From contig NZ_CP043504.1 in assembly GCF_008365275.1 (NCBI RefSeq), positions 2,170,001-2,234,000 on the forward strand: 64,000 bases of DNA, in the 5' to 3' direction. Positions 1-12,400 of this stretch are shown one piece after another. Each line of letters opens with the position of its first letter. The stretch's first letter is position 1. A model generated the notes under the pieces. That model searched no databases. It saw only the letters and a program-made list of their open reading frames with translations, and was not told the origin of the DNA. The DNA comes from Protaetiibacter larvae (GTDB lineage Bacteria; Actinomycetota; Actinomycetes; Actinomycetales; Microbacteriaceae). The position numbers and the translations under genes were made by a program.

Positions 1-1007
1 TCGGCATCCTGTCCGATCACCGCCCGGAGCGCCGACGGTGCGACGTCCGCCGGGGGGTCGTCGGCGAGAAGCGCGCTGAGCTCGACGCGCTCGGGGAGGG
101 CGGCCGCCGGATCCTGCTCGGCGTGCGCGGCGCTCCTCGCGAGCTCACGTGCCCGGTGCTCCGCCTCGGCGGCGCTCACGAGAGCCGGGATGAACGCCAC
201 CGGGCCCGCGAGCAGCGCATCGGGAACGCCCTCGATCGTCGCGTGCGAACCCGCGCTGTCGTCGAGCCGGACCCGCGGCCGGGCAGGTGACGAGCCGACG
301 CTCCCCCCGACGACGATCCGCAGCACCGAGCGCTCGCCGTCGCCCACCTCCCACCCCGCGGCGTGCATGACCCGCAGCGGCAGCGCCTCCGCCCAGCGCT
401 CACCCGCCGGCGCCCGCAGCCATCCGGTGCGCGGATCGCAGCTCGCCGCGGCCTGCAGGACGAGGGCCCGGCAGAAGGCGGCCACGAGCGGCGCCGGGCC
501 TTCGACCGCGAGCTCGGGGACGTCGCGTGCGAGGAACGGCGCCCCCGGGATGGTCGCGGCGCGAGCCCGCAGCCGTTCGAGGGTTCCGGCGAGCTCGGCC
601 ACCGCGTCGAGCCCGCTGCCGAGGAGCTCGAGACCGGACGGCGCGTCCGCGGTGCCGAGCAGGAGCGACGCTCCCGAGCCCCTCGCCTGTGCGGCGCTCG
701 TCTCGAGACGACGCCGACGCAGCTCGAGCCGGGCGTCCACCTCCGCGGCGACCGCCGCGAGACCTCGGGCGGCCTCGGCGATCGACCGGCGCCGCAGCCG
801 ACGCGCGCTGCGTCGTCCGTCGACGACTCCGGCGACCGCGACGACGGGGCCGAGCGCGGCGAAGGCGAGCGCGTACGGCGACGAGGTGATCGCCCACATG
901 ACGACGGCGAGCACGACGGGCGCGATCACGGCGAGGAACGGGAACGGCGGCGGGGGCGGTGGTGCCGCGAGGACGGGCAGGGCGATGCGCTCGGTGTCGG
1001 ACGGCAT
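1..1007 (-). CDS. Membrane protein, probable FtsK/SpoIIIE (EccC)-like, N-terminal part
   Basis: This minus-strand frame is open from an ATG at 1007 to the left edge, so only about 335 N-terminal residues are present. After a Pro-rich start (a run of six prolines) come two adjacent hydrophobic segments at roughly residues 22-42 and 45-65, then an Arg- and Ala-rich cytoplasmic stretch that looks helical. Two membrane helices followed by a long soluble region is the layout of FtsK/SpoIIIE- and EccC-type ATPases, and such genes often sit beside FHA genes in Actinobacteria. The ATPase modules would lie outside the window, so the assignment is inference. It is the last visible gene of the operon; the FHA gene upstream ends at 1094. 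No strong Shine-Dalgarno supports the start; an in-frame TTG lies 12 nt upstream. Confidence 0.5.
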   Translation of the reverse strand, partial: MPSDTERIALPVLAAPPPPPPFPFLAVIAPVVLAVVMWAITSSPYALAFAALGPVVAVAGVVDGRRSARRLRRRSIAEAARGLAAVAAEVDARLELRRRRLETSAAQARGSGASLLLGTADAPSGLELLGSGLDAVAELAGTLERLRARAATIPGAPFLARDVPELAVEGPAPLVAAFCRALVLQAAASCDPRTGWLRAPAGERWAEALPLRVMHAAGWEVGDGERSVLRIVVGGSVGSSPARPRVRLDDSAGSHATIEGVPDALLAGPVAFIPALVSAAEAEHRARELARSAAHAEQDPAAALPERVELSALLADDPPADVAPSALRAVIGQDA

Positions 1008-1093
1008 GGGGGCAGTCAACGCCCGGCGCGCCGCGTCGTCCGGCGGGGCAGCGGTCGACGTGCCTCACGGCCGGCGCCGGCAGCTGGGGAGGA

Positions 1094-1800
<707 letters not shown>

Positions 1801-1804
<4 letters not shown>

Positions 1805-4107
1805 GCGCGTCCTCCCCCGCGTCGCCGCAGCAGCTGCGTGACCGCGACGCCCCCGAGAGAGCGCACCGAGACGAGTGTGCGCAGACGCTCGCGCCGGCTC
1901 TTGCCGTTGTCCATCGAGCTGCGCAGCTCGTCGACGGCCACCCAGACACGGTCGGCATCCGCCTTCGCGGGGTCGCCCGGCGCGAACACCGCGCGGTCGA
2001 CGACCGCCGCGAGCACGCGCGACGGCAAGGTGCCCACCGCGGCGGCCAGTTCGGAGCGGGTGGCGGACGGCGGTGCCGCGAGACCGTGGTCGACGACGAG
2101 ATCCGCGAACTCGTCCCAGCCTCCGCGGATGCGCGCGAGAGTGGAGCCCGCGGTGCGTCGCAGATGGCGGCGGCGCGCCTTGGCGCCGATGACGAGCAGG
2201 AACGGCGCAAGCGCGATCAGGATCACGAGCAGCGAGAGCCCGCCCACCCGCAGCACCTGCAGCAGCACCTCGAGAGCCGCATCGGAGGCCACCGGCTCCT
2301 CGGCCGTCGTGTCGGGGTCGGTCTGCTCCTCGCGAGGATCCGGACGATCCGCGACCGGCGGCACGATCGACTCGGGGCGCGAGACCGGCGCCGGCTCATC
2401 GGGCAGGGCGTCCGGGATCGGCCGCAGCGGCGGCACGGGGTCGACGGCGACCCAGCCGGACTGGGCCGTGTCGACCTCGATCCATGCCGAGATGTCGGAG
2501 CCGTGCACCACGGTCGTCGCGGCGGAACCGGCCGACTCGGGAGCGAAGCCCACCACCACGCGGGCGGGGAAGCCGAGACGATTCGCCATGAGCGCCGCGG
2601 CGACCGCGTACTGCTCGGCGTCACCCACCATCCGCGTGCCGCTGAAGAGCTCGGAGATGCGGTCGAGCGAGTGACCCGAGCGGCTCGCCGGCTCGTCGTC
2701 GGCGAGGCCGTGGCTGATGTAGCCGTTCGCCCGCAGGCCGTCGATCGCGGCGAGCAGTCGGGCGCCGGCCCCTTCGACGCCCGCGACGTAGCCGTCGAGC
2801 GCCGTCTGCAGCTCCTCGGGCGCCTCGGCGGCGCGCGGCACGTCGGCCGAGCCGGGGACGGCGTTGCGCAGGCTCGCGAGCGAGGTCTCCGCGGGCAGCA
2901 CCGCGTCGAGCCGATAGCGGTCGCCCGCACGGACGCCCGGGATGTCGACGGCCGTGCCGCTCACGGTGTTGTAGGCGAAGCCGTTCTCGAGGCTTGCGGC
3001 ATCCGTCCCGCGGAACTGGACGTCCTCGAGCCGCCCCACGGTGGGAAGCCACACGCCGGTGTAGTCGACGACCTCGATCTCGAGGCCGAGGTGCTCATCC
3101 CCGGCGGACGACTCGTCGATCCTCGACGGCAACCGCACGAAGGTGCCCGATGCCGAGTCGACGGTTGCGCTTCCGACCGAGTAGACCACGCCGTCGTAGC
3201 TGTCGAGGGTCGCGATGCGGATGCGGGCGTCGGCCGGCAGTCCGTTCACGCGCAGCATGACCTCATCGCTGCGGTCCTCGCGCAGGTAGCGCCGGAACCC
3301 CGACAACGGGCTCGCGTAGTCGCGCGGGTCGAACGGCTGCACGACGGCGGCCCGCAGCACCTGACGCTCCCCCGGGGGCGGGGCGGCCGCGACGGCCGCC
3401 ATGGAGCCGACGACCGTGATGGCGAGGATCACGAGAGAACCCAGCAGCGTGCGCGCCTCGACCGCGAAGCGACGATCGGAGGGGATCTCGGCCCGGTCGA
3501 GACGGCGGGCGGCGGCGCGACGCCGACGCCACCGCCACCAGCTCACCCACGACACGCTCGTGAGGAGCATCGCGAGGCCGAGGAACACCGGCGCCTGCGC
3601 GTGCACCGAGCCGAACGCGATGCCCGCGAGGAAGACCAGGACGGGCGGCAGCGCGGCGAGCTCGCCGAAGTGCGCTCGAAGGGCGATGCTGGCCGACACG
3701 ACGGTCCCGACCAGCAGCAGTACGAGCACCGGCACGAGGAGCGCCTGATAGTCGCCGACCGGCAGGGTGATGGTGAGCAGCTGCTTCCAGCCGAGCGCGA
3801 CCCCCGAGAACAGGTCGAGGAGCCCGTCGAGACTCGGGAAGACCCCCAGGATCGCCTTCCCGGGCACCGCGAGCGGCACCCCCACGAGCGCGAAGACCGC
3901 TGTGGTGACGAGGAACACCATCCACGCGGGCCAGCGGAACGCCGCGCCCACGACCGCGATGAGCGTGCCGAGCACGATCGCGGCCACCACGAGCACGAGG
4001 AAGGCGTCGGACTGATAGATCGGCCACCAGGTGGCGGCGGCGAGACCCATCGTGACCCACAGCTGGAAGACGTCCGCGAGCGCGGAGATGCCGACCCGGC
4101 GCCTCAT
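1801..4107 (-). CDS. Membrane transglutaminase-fold protein, catalytic residues lost
   Basis: This 768-residue protein has the TgpA/DUF3488-type layout: a block of hydrophobic segments (about residues 8-190) and another near 220, an extracytoplasmic region, a transglutaminase-like core (about 475-565), one further membrane segment (about 630-655) and a cytoplasmic tail. In the core, the place where active members have Cys before EQ/EHYA reads GDAEQYA, and the His of the usual HAW motif reads SAW (DISAWIEV). The Asp in WVAVDP remains. Cys and His therefore both appear replaced, and I infer a non-catalytic fold. The ATG at 4107 is chosen because it gives the four-base overlap with the DUF58 stop; in-frame upstream starts lie inside DUF58. 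It corresponds to tgm of the bifidobacterial PFNA cluster. Confidence 0.82.
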
Positions 4108-5489
4108 GCGACGGCCGCCGCTCGGGCAAGGGCGAGGCGCAGCTCCTCGAGGTAGCCGATCGTGAGCACGTTGAGGCCGGCGAGCCGCCGCATCCCGGGA
4201 ACCGCTTCCGGATCGCAGACCACCGCGACGACCTCCACGTCGGGCGGGAACTCGGCGGCGCACAGCCGCAGCTCCTGGGCGGTGGTCCGCGAGCCGCACA
4301 CGAGGAAGGCGACCGAGATGCCGGGGGTGCCCTCCGCGACGACACGGGTCGCGTCGCGGAGGGGAAGCGCGTTGACCGAGGCCTCGACGACGGCGAGGTC
4401 GTCGAGCAGACGGTCGGGGAGATGGGTCGCGAGCGGGCGCACCGAGTACACGCGACGTTTGGCGAACTCCGGTGTGATGGCCGAGACCACGACCGAGACC
4501 GTTCGTCCGTCGCGGATGGCACGGACGCCGAGCGATCCCGCCACGCTCACCGCGAGCTCGAACTCGCGCTCGTCGGCGAAATCGTGCGTGGCGAGGCTGA
4601 GGGCGACGACGAGGTGGCTGCGCCGCGTCTGCTCGAACTGGCGCACCATGTAGGTGCCCGTCTTCGCGGTCGACCGCCAGTGGATGTAGCGGCGGTCGTC
4701 ACCGGACTGGTATTCGCGCAGGGCGTGGAAGGCGACGTCGCTCGCGGTCAGGTCGCGGGTCGGGGCGCCCTCGAGGTCGCGGATGAGGCCCGTGCTCGTG
4801 GACGGCACGCTCACGGTCCGCGGGTGCACGACGAGTTCGAGGCCGTCGGTCCAGCTGAGCTCGCGTCGGACGAGGCCCAGCGGGTCGGCGCGCACGGTGC
4901 GCACCGGCCCGACCTTGACGATGCCGCGGCGGCGGGTGGGAATGGCGAAATCCTCGGTGCGCGTGGTCCCTCGGCGCAGGCTCGGTACCGCGAGCTCGAC
5001 GATCGCCTCGCCGACCGGCACCTCGAGCACGCTCCCGAGCACCCGCCGCGCACCCGCGTTCTGCACCGTCACGGCGCCGCGGGCGGGCTCCCCCACGACC
5101 GCGCGACGGTGCGGCAGCACGAGGTTCATGCGATACGGCACGCGTCCGATGAGGAACACCGCCGCGAGGGCGGCGAGCGCGACCGACGCCCAACCCGCCG
5201 CGACGAGCTCGATCCAGCCGAGGCGGTACCCGACCAGCAGCGCCGCGGGGATGAGCGCGAGCACGATCCAGCCGAGCGGCGTGATGACGGAACCCAGTCG
5301 GCGGGCGATCCCCGCCACCGCCCCGGCGACGGCACGGGAGGCGCGGACGATTCCGACGACCGAGTCGGCGAGCACGCCCGTACGCGTGCCGACGATCCGG
5401 GCGCGCGTGTTGCTGAGCGCCGCGGTGTCGGTGGAGGTCGACGCCTCCGTCCGCGTTCCGCGCGGAGGCGTGCTGCTTCGGGTGATCAC
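4104..5489 (-). CDS. DUF58 domain membrane protein
   Basis: The 461-residue protein has a Ser/Thr-rich N-terminus, two membrane segments at about residues 70-115, and a C-terminal DUF58 domain. The family signature is clear in LREYQSGDDRRYIHW followed by RSTAKTG and VRQFE. DUF58 proteins form a vWA-like fold and regularly pair with MoxR ATPases and transglutaminase-like proteins, exactly as here. The start is a GTG whose bases overlap the MoxR stop (GTGA), so translation is probably coupled. The molecular function of the family is not established; a role with MoxR in assembling or gating an envelope complex is inference. Confidence 0.9.
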   Translation of the reverse strand: MITRSSTPPRGTRTEASTSTDTAALSNTRARIVGTRTGVLADSVVGIVRASRAVAGAVAGIARRLGSVITPLGWIVLALIPAALLVGYRLGWIELVAAGWASVALAALAAVFLIGRVPYRMNLVLPHRRAVVGEPARGAVTVQNAGARRVLGSVLEVPVGEAIVELAVPSLRRGTTRTEDFAIPTRRRGIVKVGPVRTVRADPLGLVRRELSWTDGLELVVHPRTVSVPSTSTGLIRDLEGAPTRDLTASDVAFHALREYQSGDDRRYIHWRSTAKTGTYMVRQFEQTRRSHLVVALSLATHDFADEREFELAVSVAGSLGVRAIRDGRTVSVVVSAITPEFAKRRVYSVRPLATHLPDRLLDDLAVVEASVNALPLRDATRVVAEGTPGISVAFLVCGSRTTAQELRLCAAEFPPDVEVVAVVCDPEAVPGMRRLAGLNVLTIGYLEELRLALARAAAVA

Positions 5490-6457
5490 ACGGTCTGCCG
5501 ATCGCTCGGCGGCGGGGTCTCCAGCAGCAGCTGAGCGATGACGCTCGACGGCGTCACCTCGTCGAACTCCGCCTCCGGGTCGAGCACGAGGCGGTGCGCG
5601 AGGACCGCCTCGGCGAGCGACTTGATGTCGTCGGGCACGACATAGTGGCGGCCGCTCGCCGCGGCGAGCGTCTTCGCGGCCCGTACGAGCGCGAGGGCGC
5701 CGCGCACGCTCACGCCGAGGCGCACCTCGGTCGCGGTGCGGGTGGCCTCCGTGAGTCGCGACACGTAGTCGTTGATCGAGGGGTCGACGTGCACGGTGCG
5801 CACGAGTGCGGCGAGCCGCACGACCTCCTCAGCCGAGATGACCGCGGGGATGACGGTGTCGTGCGCCCGCACGCCGGCCCCCTCGAGGATCCGCACGGTG
5901 GAGGCGTGGTCGGGATAGCCGATCGAGGCCTTCAGCAGGAAGCGGTCGAGCTGCGCCTCGGGAAGCCGGTAGGTCCCCGCCTGCTCGATCGGGTTCTGCG
6001 TCGCGATGACCATGAAGGGCGAGCCGACCTCGTGGGTCGCCCCGTCGACCGTGACCCGGCCCTCCTCCATGACCTCGAGCAGCGCGGCCTGCGTCTTCGG
6101 GCTCGCGCGGTTGATCTCGTCCGCGAGCACGACGTTCGCGAACACGGGTCCCTCGTGGAAGTCGAACTCGCCGCTGCGCTGGTCGTAGATGCTGACCCCC
6201 GTGATGTCACCGGGGAGCAGGTCGGGGGTGAACTGGATGCGGTTGCTCGTACCCTCGACGCTCTGGGCGATCGCGCGAGCGAGCGAGGTCTTGCCGGTGC
6301 CGGGGAAGTCCTCGAGCAGCAGATGCCCCTCGCTGAACAGGGCGACGAAGCCGAGCCGCACGACGAAGGTCTTCCCGAGCAGCACCTGCTCGACCCCGGC
6401 CACCAGACGGCCGAAGGTGTCATGGAAGCTGCTCGCCTGCTCGGGCGTCATCGTCAT
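5486..6457 (-). CDS. MoxR-type AAA+ ATPase
   Basis: The 323-residue protein is a MoxR-family AAA+ chaperone-like ATPase. Walker A (PGTGKT) lies at about residues 52-57, Walker B (VVLADEIN) at about 109-116, then the conserved QAALLEVMEEG segment and sensor-1 ATQNP. A C-terminal lid domain completes a full-length member. The ATG at 6457 has AAAGGA seven bases upstream. An in-frame ATG at 6487 overlaps the previous stop as TGATG and would add ten residues but lacks a ribosome site. MoxR proteins remodel partners carrying vWA-like domains, so the adjacent DUF58 protein is the likely client. Confidence 0.93.
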   Translation of the reverse strand: MTMTPEQASSFHDTFGRLVAGVEQVLLGKTFVVRLGFVALFSEGHLLLEDFPGTGKTSLARAIAQSVEGTSNRIQFTPDLLPGDITGVSIYDQRSGEFDFHEGPVFANVVLADEINRASPKTQAALLEVMEEGRVTVDGATHEVGSPFMVIATQNPIEQAGTYRLPEAQLDRFLLKASIGYPDHASTVRILEGAGVRAHDTVIPAVISAEEVVRLAALVRTVHVDPSINDYVSRLTEATRTATEVRLGVSVRGALALVRAAKTLAAASGRHYVVPDDIKSLAEAVLAHRLVLDPEAEFDEVTPSSVIAQLLLETPPPSDRQTV

Positions 6458-6486
6458 GGGGTGTCCTTTCACGGGTTTTCTGGACA

Positions 6487-9400
6487 TCAGCTTGTCGCGT
6501 TCCAGGCGAACGATCGGGTGTAGCTGTCCCCGTTCGCGGTCACGGTGACCACGAGGTCGGGATAGTCGGCTCCCAGGAGCCCGGATCCGACGACCTCGCA
6601 TTGCGGGGTCGCGGGGTCGTCGTCGGCGCCGCACGAGATGCTGACGCTGTCGTAGCCGGCGACGCCCGGAGCGGCGACGGCCGGCGCTCCCGTCCAGCTG
6701 TAGTAGCCGGTCCCCGGCGAGAGGAGCGGGACCGGATCCTGGGTGATCACCTTCTGGAGCCCCGCGAGGGCGATGTGGACGGGCCGCCCGAGCTCCACGG
6801 GCGCCGACCAGTCGGGGCTGCACAGCAGCACCTCCGGGTACTGGCGGCAGGCCTTCACCTCGACGCTCACGACATTGCCGTAGTGGGTCGCCCCGGCGGT
6901 CAGGAACGAACCCAGGGGCACCGCGGCCGAGGGCGTGGTGTCGGTCGTGCCGCCCGAGAGCCGGTACACGAAGCTGTCGACGTCGGCCGAGCCGCTCGAG
7001 ATCGCCACCCCGAGGAGGCGGTAGTCCCACTGGAAGTCGCCGTGCCAGTCCAGCGCGGCCGTCGTGATCGCGTCGACGTTGCCGGGCGCACTGCGCGGGA
7101 TCGCCGTGACAGGGGTCGAGGCCGTGCAGCCCTGCCCGTTGTAGGCGTACACCGTGAAGGTGTAGCTCGTGTTCGGCGACAGCCCCGAGAAGGTCGCGGT
7201 ACTCGCCGTGCCGTCGAGCTGCTGGACGTCGCTTCCGCTCGGCGGACTGAAGTCGGGGGTGCCGCTCTCGACCCCCGTGACGGTGCACGCGGGGGCGGGG
7301 CCGTCGTGCATCGCGACGTAGTAGGCCGAGATCGCCTTGCCGTTGTCGGCGAAGGCCCCCGCCCAGGCGATGCTCGCGGTCGTCCCGTCGGTGGTGGATG
7401 CGGAGGCCGTGGGACTCGCCGCGACGATCGGTGCTCCCGCGGGTGTCGCGCTGCCGTGGGCGGAGTTCCAGGTGGCGAGCGAGTTGGGGGCGGCGTTGCG
7501 GGCGCTCACCGAGAACATCGCGGGCGCCCCGTTCGCGATCGCCGGGTTCGTGACGACGCGCGCGTACTCGGTGCCTGCGGGGTCCCCGGAGGGGGCGGAC
7601 ACCTGGGTCGAGATCCCGCCCACCGTGACGACGTAGCTGTCGATGGGGCTGCCGGCGGTGGTCGCGGGCTTGCGCCAGGTGACCCGGAGGCCGTGGTCGA
7701 CGGCGGTGGCGGCGACGGAGGTCGGCGGGGGCGGGATGACATCCGACCAGATCGTCCCCGGGAGCTGGGTCGGGTCGGAGCTGCCGACGGCGTTGACGGC
7801 GACGACCGAGATCCGCACGGCGCGATCCGGGCCGTTCCCGGGGGTCGAGACCGCGCATCCGACGGTGAGCGTGCAGGTGACGGTGGAGAGCGTCGCCCCT
7901 CCCGCGGCGTCGGTCACGGTCACGTGGTACTCGGTGATCGGCGAGTTGTTGAACGGTCCCGCCGACCAGCCGAGTTTGAGGAGACGGTCGCCGAACTCGG
8001 TGACGCGTAGGTTCGTCACCGGATCCGGCACATCCTGCACGGAGATCGTCACCGAGCCCCACACCATGCGGTCGGCATCGCCCGTCGCATCGACGACCTG
8101 ATACTGCAGGTTGGTGTCGAGCGGTTCCGCCGAGTCGGCGACGGTCACCGTGAGCTTCGAGCGGTCGGCGCTCGGCACGATCGTGACGCCCGCCGGAAGG
8201 TTCGTGCCGCCGAGGCCGCGGATGTCGACCACGCGCAGCGGCACGGCGGGGAACGGGTTGGTGGCGGCGTCGTTGGCGAGCACGTCGATGACGGTCGTCT
8301 CGCCGCGCCGCGTGACCGCCTGATCCGGCGCCGTGCGGGCGAGCGGACGCGTCGACGGGACCACGCGCAACTGGATGCGCCCGCTCTGACCCTCGTTGAT
8401 CGCGTCGCGCACCGCGAGGGTGATGCTCGTCGTCGTGCCCTTGATGGCCGACGGGTCGGCGGCGAGCAGCAGCCGCTGACCGTTGAGCTGGTAGCTGAAG
8501 CCCGTCGGCAGCGGTTCCACGACCGTGTAGCTGAGCTCGTCGATGTCGTCGTCGTAGGGGTACTTGGTGAGCTTGACGAGGTCGAGCTCCTTGTCCTGGC
8601 CGGGCTCGAAGTCGACGACGCCGCCCGCGAACACGGGAGGCTGGTTGTCGCGCGGGTCCACGCGGATCGGCAGCGACAGGGTTGTCACGTGCCCGTCCGG
8701 ATCGCTCGCCGACTGGCCGTCGGTGACCTCGAAGGTGATCGACGCCGGCCCCCAGTAGCGATCCGCCGAGGTGAACTCGAGGGTGTTGTCGTCGACCACG
8801 AGCGCGTCGCCGTTCGCGTGCGTGGCGCGCACCGTGCTCGAGTCGGTGATCCGCACGCTCGATCCGCCGAGCGCGACCACGTACTGCGCGAGCTCGATGC
8901 GCAGGGTCGACTCGCTCTTGATCACGAGCGGCGGCGCCTTGGTGTTCACCTGCGGGAGCGCGTCGTCATAGCCCGGAACCCAGATGAAGGCGTAGGAGCG
9001 CAGTCTGGAGTTGTCGGGGTGGACGACCGCGAAGGGGATGATCTGACTGCGATCGCCGATCGTCACCCGGATGCGCTTGGTGGACAGCACCTGGGCCGAG
9101 TCGCCGTACCCGGGCACGAGTTCGACACCCAGCTCGGAGACCTCGCCGTCGGCGAAGAACACCCGGTCGAGCACCGAGACGTCGATCGTCGTGCGCTCGA
9201 GCACATCCGAGACGCTCAGCACGGTGTCGGACACGTCGGGGCGGGACAAGGGCGCGTCGGCCGCCACCTTCACCCGGATGAAGCTCGAGCTCGTGCCGCC
9301 CGTCTCGTTCTCGATCGTGTAGACGACCGCGTACTCGCCCTCCTGGACCGGGGGCGTGATCCGCACGATGTCGTCGCCGACGATCTCCGCGGTGACGCCC

Positions 9401-12400
9401 ACGACATTCGGCTCGACCTGACGGATCCGCAGCGGGCTGCCGTCCGGATCGGAGTCGTTGAGCAGAGCCTGCACGGACACGGTGCGGCCGGGGCGCACGA
9501 GCACCGAGTCGAGATTCGCGACGGGGTTGCGCGCCCCCTCGAGCGCGGGAGAGATCCCGACACGGACCGTGCCGGTCGCGCGCGCCCCGAGTCCGTCGAC
9601 GACGGCGTACTGGAAGGAGTCCGTCCCCGAGGAGTACTCCCCCGCCTGATACTCGATCGTCGAGCCGTCGACCGACAGCACGCTGCCCTTGTCGGGGTTG
9701 GTGACGAGGCCGACGAGCTGCACGGCGTCGCCGTCGGGATCGACGCCGCTCGTCGGGACATTGATGCGCACCGTCTGCCCCGCGAGCACGCGCGCCGTCA
9801 CGCCGCGCGGGACGGGAGGGTTGTTGGTCGCGGCGTTGCGCTCCCGCACCGAGAGGTGCACCTGCGCCTGCGCGGTCTGGCCGTCGCTTCCGGCGATCTC
9901 GTACACCGCGGTGTAGTTGCCGGCGACCTGCGGGGCGAGGTAGCGCAGCCGGTCGCCCGCGGCGAACAGCAGACCGGCCTCCGCGGGAAGAGCCTGGGCG
10001 AGCTCCGGGTTCAGGGTGATCTCCCCACCGTCGGGCTGCTCGTCGTTGTCGAGCACGGGGATGTCGATCGCGTCGCCCACCCGCACGGTCACCTGATCGT
10101 CGGTCGCGATCGGGGGCTGGATCCGCAGCGGGTCGGGGATCTCGACGACCGTGATCGTGCCCTCCGCCTCCGCGAGCCCATTGCTGATGCGGTAGTTGAA
10201 GGTGACCGGGGCGTCGAGCGGCGCGGCGAGACTGACACGCACCCGGCGCTGCTCGAGCACCTCCGCGGTCACGCCGGAGCCGGCCGGCACGTTCATGACC
10301 CCCGTCACCACGAGCACGCCGCCGGCGGGGTCGCTGTCGGTGGTCGGCGGGTCGACCGTCTGGGTGCTGAGGGCCGTGATGAACAGCGTCTTGGGAACCG
10401 TCACCGGGCGCGTCGAGGCGTCGGCGGGAGCCGAGACGTCGATCCGCACGAATCCGGTCGCCGTCTGGGTTCCGTCGGTGACGGTGAACTCGACGTAGTG
10501 GGTGCGCACGTCGTCCGACTGGAAGGTGAAGGTGCCCGCCTCGAAACTCGGCACGATCGTGGTTCCCGGCTTGGGGGGGACGCCGCCCAGCCGGATCGGA
10601 CCGTTGCCGCCGCGGACGTGCTGCAGGGGCCGCACGGTGATCGGCTGACCGGCGGTCGCGAGCGCGACCCACGGCTCCACGAGGATCGGCACCTCGCCGC
10701 GATCCCGGACCGTCACCTGCAGCGATCCGCTGCCCGTCGCGCGCCCGTCGGAGACCGCGAGCGCGACGGTCTTCGACCCGGTCCCCTGCCCGCCGTCGGT
10801 GAACACCACGACGCCGTCCGGCTTGAACCCGACCTGGTCGGGCGCGGGGATCGAGGCCGCGGTCAGGTAGATGGCGTCGCCGTCGGGGTCGACCCAGTCG
10901 CCGAGCACCTGCGCGGAGACGCGTCCGCCCGAGGCGACGGTCGCCGTCGAGGTGCGGATGGGATATGGCGGCGAGTTCTGCTCGGGGCTGCGCACCTCGA
11001 CCGTGACGGCAGCGGTGGCCGTGCCGCCGCGGCCGTCGCTGATGGTGTAGCCGAAGCGGAGGGAACCTGTCGCACCGGGCGCGAGCGTGAGCAGCAGCTG
11101 CTGGTTGCGATTCACGAGGTCGATCCGCCCCACCGCCTCGTCGATGAGGTCGACACCCGTCACCACGAGCACGTCGCCGTTCGGGTCGTAGTCGTTGAGC
11201 AGCACGGGGAGCACGGTCGCGCGCCCGGGCCGGGCCCCGAAGGCGTCCTCGACGGCGATGGGCGGCTGCTGCACCTCTTCCAGCTCCGGCGGTGTCTCGG
11301 AGTCGGCTTCCGGCTGGTCCTGCTGCAGCTCGTCGCTCTGGATGAGCTCGTCCCAGTTGTCGATGAGCTCGCCCTCCGACTGGACCGCCCAGCTGGCCCC
11401 CCCGTTGGCGTCGTTGAGGGCCACCCGTGCGCCGTTGACGGCGAAGGAGAGCACCGGGCTGCCGGCCATCCCCGCGAGGTTCACGGTGAGCGGATCCCCC
11501 GAGCCGCAGCTGCGCCACGCGACGCCGCTGCTCCAGGCGGCGAAGCGGCAGCCGGCGACCACGACGGGCGCCGCGGGGACGCCCGAGGCGTCGGAGACGA
11601 CCGCGCTCGGCTCGCCCGCGTCGAGGGCGGCCGCGAGCAGCCCGCCGGAGTGGCCGATCAGCACACGGGCGTTGGCCGGGCCCGGCGTCTGCAGGCGGAC
11701 GCTCGCCCCGCTCAGCTCCGGGGCGAGCGAGCGGACGCCCGACTCGGTCGCGAACTCCTCGGTCGTGGTGTCGAGCACGGCCCAGTGCTCCCCCACCGCC
11801 GTGAGCTGGAAGTCGTCGCTCGCGGCGGTCTGGGTCCAGGCGACCGGCCAGCGGGTGCTCACGGTCGTGGATCCGGGGTCGACGCGCCACACCTCGCCCG
11901 CCTCGGGCACATAGGCCAGGAACGCGCCGGACTCGGTCATCGCGATCACCGCCTCGCGTCCGAGGCTCAGCGTCGCAGGCGCGGCGGCGTCGAAGGCCGC
12001 CAGATCGGCGCGCGGCAGCAACCAGACCTCACCGGTCGCCTGCGCATGCACGACGACACGGTCGCCGCCGAGCTTCACCTCGGGCTGCTGCGGCGGGAGG
12101 GCGATGTCGTCGCCGAGCGTCGAGGTCGCCGGATCGAGCTGCCGCACGGTCGCGCTGCCGGGGTCGACGAGCAGCACTGTCGAACCGGACTGCACGATCG
12201 ACAGCCCGGTGCCGTCGACCGGGATGACGCTGTCGAGCTCCAGCACCTCCGTGTTCGCCCGCCCGATCGCCTGCTGCTGCCCTCCGACGACCCACACCGA
12301 GGGGTCGGACAGGTCCATCCGCTGGGCGGTGTACCCCGTCGACACGATCGCGAGCGTCGCGATGAGCGCGCCCACCACAGTGCCGCTCGTCACGGTGGCG

